Made by a program: the position numbers and the translations under genes. 64,000 nucleotides of DNA from Acidobacteriota bacterium (GTDB lineage: Bacteria; Acidobacteriota; Blastocatellia; Pyrinomonadales; Pyrinomonadaceae). The DNA is taken from positions 62,001 to 126,000 of the forward strand of contig JAHBSK010000002.1 of the NCBI GenBank assembly GCA_019639175.1, given 5' to 3'. Below are positions 7,680 to 14,833 of this stretch, piece after piece. The first letter of the stretch is position 1; each line of letters starts with the position of its first letter. A model generated the notes under the pieces. The model did not search any database. It had not been told where the DNA came from and was given only the letters and a program-made list of their open reading frames with translations.

Positions 7680-9035
7680 CTAATGTATGGATTTGGTCAA
7701 GTCAGTTGCATCCCGATGCTCTTCCAGTTCAGTTTCGGACTGTTGACTAAGGGGAATCTGCCCCTTAGCTTTTTCTTGTTGTCTTCTGTAAAGCTCATTA
7801 AGAGCTTCGCCCGCATTTTGAATCATTTGCAGATCTTTCTTGACGTACTTCATAAACGTCGCGTGTTGCGTATGACCGGAGAACTTCATTACAATCGGAG
7901 CCGGAACGCCGGCTTCAAGCATTCGAGTTATTCCGGTTCCGCGTAGGTCATGAAAATGCAAATTTTGAATATCGGTGTTTTTGAGGATGCTGTACCACGC
8001 TGTTTTTATACTGCGAAAGGGAAACACTTTTGAATTCAGCCACTCTCCATCTAATTTATCCCCGCGAAGCTCTATGAAAGCCTGGTAAGCTCGACCACTG
8101 AGAGGTACTGTTCGACTTTTTAAGGTTTTAGAGTTCTGTTCGCGCACGGTAAGAAGCCGATCTTGAAAATCAACATCAGCCCCAACGAGTGAAAATATTT
8201 CATTTTCACGTAAGAAAGTGTCAATTGCTATGATCAGTACATGTTTCAAGTGTTCGCGAGGTCCGACACATTCTGCAAGGATTTTCTGCTCTTCTTCAAA
8301 GGAGCAGATTCTCGTCCGTGTTTCTTCGATTGAGGCAACAATCAGCGGATCGCCAAGTTTGAACGGATTGACCGTAGCAAATCCTTGTTGCAGGCCAATG
8401 TAAAGAATTCGGCGCAGACAGGCCAAATATCGATGTATCGTTGCTGGTTTCCGTGATCGCCATTCGTCAACATATGTATATTCATTCTTTCGCTGTTTCG
8501 GGTCGGTTTTTGGCAGCAAGATCTTTCTTGTAATTTTATATTTAGTTTCCTCAAGGGAAAGTTTGAATTCAAAAAGTCGGGCATAAGAAATACTGGCGAC
8601 AGGAATATTCCCGAAAAACTCTCGAAAAACTTCTATCTTTTTTTTAGTTTGATAGATCGGAGTTCTTTGTCCGGCAATCTTCTTGCCGTTGGCAGAAAAA
8701 ACGACTTCTTTTACGTAATGCTTTTCGTAGAAATCTAGCAGATCAAAGAAATAAATGCGTTTTTCAGCTTTACCGATTTTGATCTCCTTGATCTTTGTGT
8801 GGATCTCCGAACGCATCTGACGACGCATTATAATGGCCGCTGCATAACTTTCGGCTCGGCGTTTCATTTCGTGTGTTTTTACAAAGCGACCGTGCTCGTC
8901 GTATTCATTTTGACGGACCCGGGCATAATAGACCGTTTCCTTTCGAGTCTTGCCGTTCGCGGTCCGGCGCGTTTCGACCTTTTTGAGGATCGAACCTTCG
9001 GGATCTCTGGTTGGCTTGCGTTCTTTGTCAGCCAT
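7680..9035 (-). CDS. int: Tyrosine recombinase, integrase of prophage B
   Basis: 451 residues. Catalytic residues visible: Arg276 (TFLRENEI), Lys303 (NSKTLKSRTVPL), His362 and Arg365 (FHDLRGTGITRML), His388 (SGHTQHATF) and Tyr397 (MKYVKK). The N-terminal half carries the arm and core-binding domains. It is not closely similar to the prophage A integrase, though both seem to use the same tRNA site. The start ATG overlaps the stop of the 47-residue gene at 9028-9171, so it is translationally coupled to the lysogeny operon. Confidence 0.93.
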   Translation of the reverse strand: MADKERKPTRDPEGSILKKVETRRTANGKTRKETVYYARVRQNEYDEHGRFVKTHEMKRRAESYAAAIIMRRQMRSEIHTKIKEIKIGKAEKRIYFFDLLDFYEKHYVKEVVFSANGKKIAGQRTPIYQTKKKIEVFREFFGNIPVASISYARLFEFKLSLEETKYKITRKILLPKTDPKQRKNEYTYVDEWRSRKPATIHRYLACLRRILYIGLQQGFATVNPFKLGDPLIVASIEETRTRICSFEEEQKILAECVGPREHLKHVLIIAIDTFLRENEIFSLVGADVDFQDRLLTVREQNSKTLKSRTVPLSGRAYQAFIELRGDKLDGEWLNSKVFPFRSIKTAWYSILKNTDIQNLHFHDLRGTGITRMLEAGVPAPIVMKFSGHTQHATFMKYVKKDLQMIQNAGEALNELYRRQQEKAKGQIPLSQQSETELEEHRDATDLTKSIH

Positions 9036-9171
9036 CGTTTTCTTTCTGAAATTGTTTTACGGCGACGCTTAGCAGCTCTGCAATCGCCCGCTGTATTTCC
9101 GGCGGAAGCGTCAAAAGATTGTCGAGCGCCTCACGAATCATCTTTTCTGTTTTCGGGTCGTTAAATTCCAT
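9028..9171 (-). CDS. 47-residue protein between ImmA and integrase
   Basis: A short helical protein (MEFNDPKTEKMIREALDN start, PPEIQRAIAELL in the middle). It overlaps the ImmA gene by 11 bases and the integrase by 8 bases (ATGGCTGA), which is typical of a genuine operon member. It could be an integration accessory or regulator; no family is recognised. Confidence 0.6.
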   Translation of the reverse strand: MEFNDPKTEKMIREALDNLLTLPPEIQRAIAELLSVAVKQFQKENDG

Positions 9172-9622
9172 AGTGACTCTTCACCGTCAATCGGTCGAGG
9201 CATAATCGGAGTGTGTCCTGATCCTCCGGCGGCGGCTCTTTGGACAAGCGTATAATCTCCGGAAACGGCATTAGACAGATCGTTGCAAAGGCATCAGCCC
9301 AACGCTCACGAGGATCGTCACGGTCAATATCAGATCGTTTTCTATACAATACATAATTTGTCTTGCCGATCGGAACATCAAACAGGAAATGGCAAAACTC
9401 ATGAAGAGCGGTGTGCAGCCACTTTCTACCAGTTAGTCTCTCAGATAGGAGGATGTAGTTACGGCCCTTGTAGCGTTCATAATACCCGTCTATTTCCAGC
9501 GGAAGCCTGCGAACAACTATCTTGAACTTTTTTGAGGCTCGCCAAAAATCATTCTCGGTGATCGGCCGTTCATTGAAGTGTGGAAATGCTTCTTTTATGC
9601 GTTTGATTGTGTTTTTTTTCAT
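9161..9622 (-). CDS. ImmA/IrrE-type metallopeptidase
   Basis: 153 residues with the zinc-binding motif HEFCH at 74-78 and a downstream conserved ERWADAFATICLMP segment typical of ImmA/IrrE peptidases. In ICEBs1 and related elements ImmA cleaves the XRE-type repressor to induce excision. Here it lies in the same minus-strand group as the repressor gene at 10040-10441, so it probably controls induction of prophage B. Confidence 0.88.
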   Translation of the reverse strand: MKKNTIKRIKEAFPHFNERPITENDFWRASKKFKIVVRRLPLEIDGYYERYKGRNYILLSERLTGRKWLHTALHEFCHFLFDVPIGKTNYVLYRKRSDIDRDDPRERWADAFATICLMPFPEIIRLSKEPPPEDQDTLRLCLDRLTVKSHYGI

Positions 9623-9722
9623 ACTTACAAAAACGAGGCCCCGATCTACGTGTAAGTTCCGCAGACGGCTTTCGTGATTTTTATCTCTTTGAATCTTTTA
9701 TCTAAACTTTCCGAAAATTACT

Positions 9723-10034
9723 TTATCTTGTATCTTTCCAATCATGCCGAATCGTATATACCCACCTTTCTCCAGAAGCTCGGTTTTTACAGATCAGCGT
9801 TTCAAACCCAAGCTCAAGGCCATCTGTTAACGGCGGCCCTATACTCAGTTCCTCGCAATCCGACGGTGTAATATTGTCAGCTGTAACCTCAATATTCTTT
9901 CCGTTTCCTGTAAAAGATGGATTCGACTTCCCTGTGATCTTGTATTTAAGCGAGTTTATGAACTGATCGCGCTTAGGATCCGAGCATCCTGAGAATGCCG
10001 TAACAAGAAAAATGATCACAACTAAAATCCTCAT
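9723..10034 (-). CDS. Small lipoprotein in the lysogeny operon
   Basis: 103 residues. Signal peptide (ILVVIIFLVTAFSGC) with lipobox Cys at 17, then a small domain with two further Cys residues (SDCEELS, LICKNRA). It lies 5 bases after the repressor stop and is probably expressed in the lysogen. Phage lipoproteins in this position are often superinfection-exclusion factors; that role is inference from location and signal only. Confidence 0.65.
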   Translation of the reverse strand: MRILVVIIFLVTAFSGCSDPKRDQFINSLKYKITGKSNPSFTGNGKNIEVTADNITPSDCEELSIGPPLTDGLELGFETLICKNRASGERWVYTIRHDWKDTR

Positions 10035-10039
10035 ATTCT

Positions 10040-10441
10040 TTACCCTTTAAAATCATCATCTATATAGTCGGTGTCCGGATTCTCTTCTGCCGCTGCCTTT
10101 TCAAGGAAAATGTCTATTGTTTGCTGGATCACCTGTTTTTGTTCCGGCGTCAGGCGGTTTACTCCTTTGAAATGACCACGCTCATAATTTTGCGGAGCAT
10201 GTCCGGCCAACAGTAAAAGATAATCAGCATCGGCATTCAATGCTTTCGCTAGAGCAATGACGGTCTCCGGCGTCGGCTGACTCGGATTACCTGTGATTGA
10301 TTGTGGGCGGGCATTCATATACGCGCTAACCGATGAGCGTTGGATATCTGCCGCTTCTGCCAGAGCGGACTGAGTTTTATACGGAGAGGCTGCCCATAGT
10401 TCCCTAAGTGCCTTCGCAAACCGTTCTGGATCGAAAGTCAT
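10040..10441 (-). CDS. CI-like XRE-family repressor
   Basis: 133 residues from the Met in MTFDPERFAKAL. The HTH_XRE domain spans about residues 1-75 (TQSALAEAADIQRSSVSAYM as recognition region; PTPETVIALAKALNADADYLL as the family C-terminal part). A short acidic tail follows, with no S24 peptidase domain, which fits ImmA-mediated inactivation. Divergent from the Cro-like gene across a 64-base operator region. An upstream in-frame ATG would run through the operators and is unlikely. Confidence 0.88.
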   Translation of the reverse strand: MTFDPERFAKALRELWAASPYKTQSALAEAADIQRSSVSAYMNARPQSITGNPSQPTPETVIALAKALNADADYLLLLAGHAPQNYERGHFKGVNRLTPEQKQVIQQTIDIFLEKAAAEENPDTDYIDDDFKG

Positions 10442-10505
10442 TTCAAAATTGTATTGCAATGCTTGACAAGCAGGTATGTTAATTTGTATTGTATTGCACA
10501 ACATT
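10442..10505. promoter_or_regulatory. CI/Cro divergent operator-promoter region
   Basis: TTGACA at 10463-10468 and TATTGT at 10487-10492 (18-base spacer) form a rightward promoter for the Cro-like gene, whose ATG at 10506 would then be nearly leaderless. The 19-base sequence at 10451-10469 (GTATTGCAATGCTTGACAA) is repeated exactly at 10744-10762 and overlaps both -35 elements, so it is a strong operator candidate. Confidence 0.65.
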
Positions 10506-10724
10506 ATGGAACCTCTTAAAAATTCGCTTATTGACCTGGATAAAATCCGAGAGTTATGTGAGGAGAAGGGCTTGTCTCAGGCCGAACTTGGCCGGCGAAT
10601 TGGCTTAACATCCCGTGATTTAATTACTAAACGCCTTTCTAACAAGTATGTAATCACTGGGGATGATCTCCTGAAAATCGCCGCCGTTCTTGACGTGCCT
10701 GTTGAACAATTGCAGATACAGTAG
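10506..10724 (+). CDS. Cro-like HTH regulator
   Basis: 72 residues, XRE-type helix-turn-helix (LSQAELGRRIGLTSRDLITK) and the usual continuation (ITGDDLLKIAAVLDVPVEQL). First gene of the rightward transcription unit, facing the repressor. Likely represses the lysogeny promoter during lytic growth. The start chosen is the ATG just downstream of the predicted promoter; no Shine-Dalgarno is present. Confidence 0.8.
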   Translation: MEPLKNSLIDLDKIRELCEEKGLSQAELGRRIGLTSRDLITKRLSNKYVITGDDLLKIAAVLDVPVEQLQIQ

Positions 10725-10743
10725 GATTTTTTCTACCTTATGT

Positions 10744-10784
10744 GTATTGCAATGCTTGACAATATGTATTGTGATGCAATACAT
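10744..10784 (+). promoter_or_regulatory. Early promoter with palindromic operator
   Basis: TTGACA at 10756-10761 and ATACAT at 10779-10784 with a 17-base spacer. The spacer and -10 contain a perfect palindrome, TGTATTG-5-CAATACA (10765-10783). The -35 lies inside the second copy of the 19-base operator repeat (10744-10762). It probably drives the early operon starting at 10845 and is controlled by the CI/Cro pair. Confidence 0.65.
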
Positions 10785-10844
10785 TTAAGAGTGTCAAGCA
10801 TTTTCTTGACCTTACTGTCCCATTTATGAACCAGGAGGAATCAG

Positions 10845-11333
10845 ATGTTAGAAAAAATCGAAAATCTAAAAGCAGAATTGGCAGCGGCAAGAGCAGCGGC
10901 CCAGCCGTTGAACGAAGAGTTAGAGAAAACTACCGGCTTTCTTACGCAGAAGATCGAGGATCTTAGAAATCAGTGGCTCAAGGACTTCGCTGACCTGATC
11001 CAGCAGACCGACAGTGCGAACCAGTCACGCAACGAAGCCGAGCAGAATCTTCGCACCGCGTTGATCGAATATTACGAAACAACTGGTGAGAAGACCTATG
11101 ACAAGGAATTGAGCGTCCGGGAAACCACACATTTTGAATATGAGATGGCCGATGCGGTGCGTTGGGCACTAGACAATGCTCCGGTTCTGCTGACCAGCGT
11201 CAATAAAAAGCTGTTCGAGGTAATGGCCGAAGCTCTCAATATCAACTTCGTCAGCAAGATCCCGAATGTTTCTGCTGTGATCGCAAAGAAACTTACGGTC
11301 AAAACAGATCAGTCAAAGGAGGTGACGGCATGA
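10845..11333 (+). CDS. Early phage protein with coiled coil, unknown function
   Basis: 162 residues. Residues 1-75 are a helical coiled coil (NLKAELAAARAAAQPLNEEL); residues 75-150 form a second domain with YYETTGEKTYDKELSVRE and FEYEMADAVRWALDNAP, a pattern I associate with conserved phage proteins next to recombination genes, without a known role. AGGAGGAATCAG precedes the ATG. First gene of the early operon. Confidence 0.7.
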   Translation: MLEKIENLKAELAAARAAAQPLNEELEKTTGFLTQKIEDLRNQWLKDFADLIQQTDSANQSRNEAEQNLRTALIEYYETTGEKTYDKELSVRETTHFEYEMADAVRWALDNAPVLLTSVNKKLFEVMAEALNINFVSKIPNVSAVIAKKLTVKTDQSKEVTA

Positions 11334-11494
11334 TCCTGATAACAGATCAAGAGGAAAGGAAAGACCGACGCAAAGTCGATGTTATTGCGGCAATACATCT
11401 CCAGGTGCTTTTTGGAATACTCACGACCGCAATCATTTCGTTTGCCGCCGGCGTGTTCTTCGCCGTCACGCTTTTAACGGAGGCGGTCAAATGA
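11330..11494 (+). CDS. Small single-pass membrane protein, early operon
   Basis: 54 residues; the ATG overlaps the previous stop (ATGA) and follows AAAGGAGGTGA, a near-perfect ribosome-binding site. One membrane segment (VLFGILTTAIISFAAGVFFAVTLL) follows a charged N-terminus. Function unknown. Confidence 0.65.
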   Translation: MILITDQEERKDRRKVDVIAAIHLQVLFGILTTAIISFAAGVFFAVTLLTEAVK

Positions 11495-11664
11495 GCGATG
11501 GACAGCTTATACAGCACATTCACAGCGACAAGGAATGTGATCGGCTATGGAAATCAATGACGCTCGATCAGCGTCGCCGCACCCTTCTTCTTGCAGAAGG
11601 TGACACATGGCTTTTGGCTGACCTGATGCGAGATGTGATCGACGCGGAGGATGAGGCTGTATGA
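11491..11664 (+). CDS. Small early phage protein
   Basis: 57 residues, ATGA overlap with the preceding gene and with the next. Acidic and helical (LMRDVIDAEDEAV at the end). No motif recognised; reality supported by the tight overlap chain. Confidence 0.6.
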   Translation: MSDGQLIQHIHSDKECDRLWKSMTLDQRRRTLLLAEGDTWLLADLMRDVIDAEDEAV

Positions 11665-11915
11665 AAAAGGCATACATTCTACGAACAACCACTCTGGATA
11701 GCAATAAGCCTATTTGGATCATCTTCGATCAAAAACACCGCCTAATCGGCAGGCCGCTATTCACGAGACGGTATTTGATCTCCGAATGGATCAAGAAATT
11801 TGGAAGGCCGGATGAACTCACTAGATACACCGGTATTCTGAGGCCGTCGGAGGCCGCTGCAACAATTGTCGAGATTCAATCTGAAAAGGAGAAGGAACAT
11901 GTGGATCCAAGTTAA
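11661..11915 (+). CDS. Small early phage protein
   Basis: 84 residues, ATGA overlap with the upstream gene. Contains a WIIFDQKHRLIGRPLFTRR segment with beta character and a charged C-terminus. No known domain recognised. The downstream gene starts 17 bases before its stop behind GGAGAAGGAAC. Confidence 0.6.
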   Translation: MKKAYILRTTTLDSNKPIWIIFDQKHRLIGRPLFTRRYLISEWIKKFGRPDELTRYTGILRPSEAAATIVEIQSEKEKEHVDPS

Positions 11916-12120
11916 TAACGATTGTCTCAATACAGACCATATAACCCATTTTGAGATCAACGAACACGGAGATTCGGTTATCGAATTTTCTTCCGGTGTC
12001 AGGTTAACTCGTGAGAGTACGGATTTGGTTTTTGCTCTGCTCGCCGTATTGCCCATGTGTAATGCTCCGACTCCGGCGCCGACTGCAGCCACAGTCTCGA
12101 AACTCAAGGCGGCCGCATGA
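11899..12120 (+). CDS. Small early phage protein
   Basis: 73 residues beginning MWIQVNNDCLNTDHI; a beta-rich N-terminal part (ITHFEINEHGDSVIEFSSGV) resembles small phage proteins that read the start of a PH-like or SH3-like fold, but no family is named. Ribosome-binding site GGAGAAGGAAC. ATGA overlap with the next gene. Confidence 0.55.
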   Translation: MWIQVNNDCLNTDHITHFEINEHGDSVIEFSSGVRLTRESTDLVFALLAVLPMCNAPTPAPTAATVSKLKAAA

Positions 12121-12314
12121 AGGCAAACCAGCAAATGATCAGATGCCGTAATTGCAGAGCGAACTTTGCGACGAATGAATACGACGAATGCAGTCTTTGT
12201 TCATCTGTTCGCGGAGCCAACGCAAAGGCGTTTGACAACGATTATTGGCAGGGACAGGGACGGCTTTGGACAGCCTTCGGCCGACTACTTAGATTTTTCA
12301 AGAACTGGTTATGA
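12117..12314 (+). CDS. Small zinc-ribbon protein
   Basis: 65 residues with a four-cysteine ribbon (CRNC and CSLC, 11 residues apart) followed by a basic/aromatic tail (FGRLLRFFKNWL). Likely zinc-binding; role unknown. ATGA overlaps on both sides. Confidence 0.6.
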   Translation: MKANQQMIRCRNCRANFATNEYDECSLCSSVRGANAKAFDNDYWQGQGRLWTAFGRLLRFFKNWL

Positions 12315-12616
12315 CACCTCATCAGAAGCAGAAGCAGATCCCGATCGTTCTTCAGCTGCCGGCGGAGGCAGAGGTGTCGCTTGAACGGCAGATCGACGAA
12401 TTGAGAACGCTTGCCGGCAGTCTTAGGTCCATGTTGGAAACCGTCGAGCGGCTCGGGGTGAAGTTGGTTTACAGCGAAGAAGAGGCGGCAAAGGAGCTTG
12501 GTATATCTGTTCGCCTGTTGCAGTCAAAACGTCTGGCAGGTGATGTTCCGTTCAAATACGTCGGGCGAAAACCTGTTTATACCCGATCGCATCTCGAACA
12601 ATTTTTATCGAAGTAA
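12311..12616 (+). CDS. MerR/excisionase-type HTH protein
   Basis: 101 residues. The C-terminal half is a winged helix of the excisionase/MerR kind (VYSEEEAAKELGISVRLLQSK, then VPFKYVGRKPVYTRSHLEQFL). The N-terminal half is a short helical region. It could act as excisionase (Xis) or as an early regulator; it is far from the integrase, so excisionase is less certain. Confidence 0.7.
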   Translation: MTPHQKQKQIPIVLQLPAEAEVSLERQIDELRTLAGSLRSMLETVERLGVKLVYSEEEAAKELGISVRLLQSKRLAGDVPFKYVGRKPVYTRSHLEQFLSK

Positions 12617-12626
12617 AGGAGAACTT

Positions 12627-13502
12627 ATGGCAAAGACTGAAATACAAACCACGGCAAACCATTCCTTATCGCCGATTGAACTGGCTTTAGTAAGCGGCGA
12701 TCTATCACAGATGGCCCCAGATCAGCGGCTTTCCTATTACAAACAAATTTGTGAGAGCGTCGGACTTAATCCTCTCACCCGCCCGTTTGAGTACATAACT
12801 CTAAACGGAAAACTCACCCTCTATGCCCGTAAGGACGCGACCGATCAGCTGCGAAAGGTGAATTCGATATCTATATCCGAGCCGACGATCCGGTTTGAAG
12901 ATGACTGGATCTTAGTAACTGTCACAGCGCGGACGCCGGACGGCCGTTCGGACTCAGACATAGGTGCTGTTAAAAAAACAGATATGAATGGGAATTTCGG
13001 CAACGCCCTTATGAAGGCAGTAACGAAAAGTAAGCGCCGTGTGACATTGGCTATTTGCGGACTTGGAATGCTTGATGAAACCGAAGTGGAGACGATCCCC
13101 GACGCAAAACCCTATGTGGAACAATCTCAGCCTGATCGGCCTGCGACAAAAGGCCAGTTGGTAAGTTCGGCTCTCTCAGATGTTGAGAAGCAAATGCGCG
13201 AAGGCGTTGAAAAGCTTCTAGTGCTGGTTGGCATGAAACCTGACAGCACACTTAAAAAGTTTGACGAGCATCCCGACAAGCGCGAGAACGGATGGATCGC
13301 TGTAATGAAGGCTGTTCTTAAAAAGCTTATCGAGGATCCGCGCTGGGCCTATACAGACGAAGGAACACAACAGCTTCTGGAAAAATTCGGCATCACCGAC
13401 ATTGATACTGCCGGTCGCGGCCAACTAGAGCAGTTGTTCACAGATATGACCAATAACGGTGTTCTGACCAGATTCTCCAAAAATCCCGAGGAGGATCATT
13501 AA
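12627..13502 (+). CDS. Putative single-strand annealing recombinase (RecT/Bet-like)
   Basis: 291 residues, ATG behind AAAGGAGAACTT. The core carries YYKQICESVGLNPLTRPFEY, GKLTLYARKDATDQL and ALMKAVTKSKRRVTLAICGL, a pattern found in phage proteins located where RecT/Bet annealing proteins occur. The C-terminal 110 residues are variable and helical. It would promote strand annealing during phage recombination. Family assignment is from motif memory; a search would settle it. Confidence 0.6.
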   Translation: MAKTEIQTTANHSLSPIELALVSGDLSQMAPDQRLSYYKQICESVGLNPLTRPFEYITLNGKLTLYARKDATDQLRKVNSISISEPTIRFEDDWILVTVTARTPDGRSDSDIGAVKKTDMNGNFGNALMKAVTKSKRRVTLAICGLGMLDETEVETIPDAKPYVEQSQPDRPATKGQLVSSALSDVEKQMREGVEKLLVLVGMKPDSTLKKFDEHPDKRENGWIAVMKAVLKKLIEDPRWAYTDEGTQQLLEKFGITDIDTAGRGQLEQLFTDMTNNGVLTRFSKNPEEDH

Positions 13503-13506
13503 AGCG

Positions 13507-14163
13507 ATGCTTGATATACAGATACGGCCAATATCGACGTGGCCGGGAAAAGAGAATAAAGATCCGCGATGGTCGCAGTTCAAGCTGAGCTATCGTGACA
13601 ATCTCAAAGAACTTGAATACGAACTGGATAAGGCCGATGCGGTGTGGTCGAGCCTCGTGCTTGAAATGTGGATCGACCCGAGGCTGATACGTGTTGACGG
13701 TAAGCTGCGGAAAGATGCAAAGCCGCACAAGCCCGGCATCATCTTTCGGTTCACAAGGAAAACCAACAGACGGTTTGACCCGGCACGGAACGCATACGTT
13801 TACACGCCGCAGGATGTTTCTTACCCCTGCGATGCTTTTACAACATGGGAAGACAACCTGAGAGCAATAACGCTCTCGATGGAATCTCTTCGACGCGTGG
13901 AAAGATACGGCGTTTTCAAATACGACGAGATCATCAGCCGCCTTTCCCTGCCGTCTGCTGACGGAAAAGTATCGACAAAAGAATCGGCGGCGGCCTTCAT
14001 GGCACAGCACTCCGGCGTGGCAATGAAAGAAATCCTATTCTCGGACACCGCCCGGACAACCGCCTATCGCAAAGCGGCTCAGAAGCTGCACCCGGATAAC
14101 GGCGGTAACTCTGAGGAATTCGTCAAACTGGCCGAAGCGAATAAGGTCTTGATCGGAGCATAA
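13507..14163 (+). CDS. J-domain-containing phage protein
   Basis: 218 residues. The last 40 residues form a short J-domain-like unit with the hallmark HPD (YRKAAQKLHPDNGG, EEFVKLAEANKVL). The N-terminal 150 residues are of unknown fold, rich in Trp and Arg. Phage replication regions often carry such proteins; a DnaK-recruiting role at replication initiation (as for lambda P/DnaJ) is inference. Confidence 0.7.
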   Translation: MLDIQIRPISTWPGKENKDPRWSQFKLSYRDNLKELEYELDKADAVWSSLVLEMWIDPRLIRVDGKLRKDAKPHKPGIIFRFTRKTNRRFDPARNAYVYTPQDVSYPCDAFTTWEDNLRAITLSMESLRRVERYGVFKYDEIISRLSLPSADGKVSTKESAAAFMAQHSGVAMKEILFSDTARTTAYRKAAQKLHPDNGGNSEEFVKLAEANKVLIGA

Positions 14164-14165
14164 AA

Positions 14166-14381
14166 ATGAGTTTTGAAGACGGACATTTAGAACCCGAGAG
14201 TAGGCCGTTGATGGCTGTGAAAGTGTCAAGAGACCACGGCAATACATGGAAGATCATGTCATTGTGCAAGAAATGCAAAAGGAAATTCGAGCCGCCGGTC
14301 AGAGTAATTGAAGCCGGCACATCCGGGACTAGACGTTGTGACAGATGCGGAGCGCCAAATGAAATGTACTCGAGGTCTTGA
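14166..14381 (+). CDS. Small zinc-ribbon protein
   Basis: 71 residues with two Cys pairs (LCKKC and CDRCGAPN), a likely zinc ribbon. Starts 2 bases after the J-domain gene. Role unknown. Confidence 0.6.
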   Translation: MSFEDGHLEPESRPLMAVKVSRDHGNTWKIMSLCKKCKRKFEPPVRVIEAGTSGTRRCDRCGAPNEMYSRS

Positions 14382-14638
14382 GTATGGAAGATGGCTGAAA
14401 TTGAAAACAGAATATGGCATCGGCGTTCGGGGATTCTACGCGAACGTGGCGTTGAATAAGAGCCGGGGCGGAGTGAGTCCGCTGCTAACTTAGATTCGAT
14501 CAAATCGGTTAGCCTCGCAAGTAACCAATCTTGCCCGATGCCGCCAATAAGGCCGTAGGAGCCAGCCGGAGACGGATCTTCGTAAACCTTCAGCGGCCCG
14601 GACAGGTTTAGCTGGTGACACCTGTCCAATAAAAAAAT
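14382..14638. other. Gap with hairpin, no convincing gene
   Basis: No frame here looks coding; very short frames (14359-14493 and 14391-14459) overlap the edge but lack support. A stem pairs GGACAGG with CCTGTCC in about 14596-14626, directly before the A-rich leader of the next gene. There is no U-run after it on the plus strand, so it is not a standard terminator. A structured leader or a decayed gene are both possible. Confidence 0.4.
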
Positions 14639-14821
14639 ATGCCCCCTAACGACACAATAATCGATTTGCGACATGCCGTTAATGCAGAGTTGTATGAACT
14701 AAAGAAGGCTTTAACAAAGGCCCTCAAAGAATGCGAGCAATGGAAAACTCGAGTGAAACAGCTCGAGAACATAAATAAGAGCCTCGCTGAACATATTGAT
14801 CAATTAGAAAGAACCCGTTAA
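14639..14821 (+). CDS. Small coiled-coil protein
   Basis: 60 residues, almost entirely coiled coil (LYELKKALTKALKECEQW, VKQLENINKSLAEHIDQL). No Shine-Dalgarno; the leader is A-rich (AATAAAAAAAT). It lies 12 bases before the helicase gene. Confidence 0.5.
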   Translation: MPPNDTIIDLRHAVNAELYELKKALTKALKECEQWKTRVKQLENINKSLAEHIDQLERTR

Positions 14822-14833
14822 CTAACCCTAAAG

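Noticed and set aside
14123..14674. 183-residue minus-strand frame across the J-domain/coiled-coil gap
   Set aside because: It runs antisense through supported genes, has low similarity to anything I know and no start signal.
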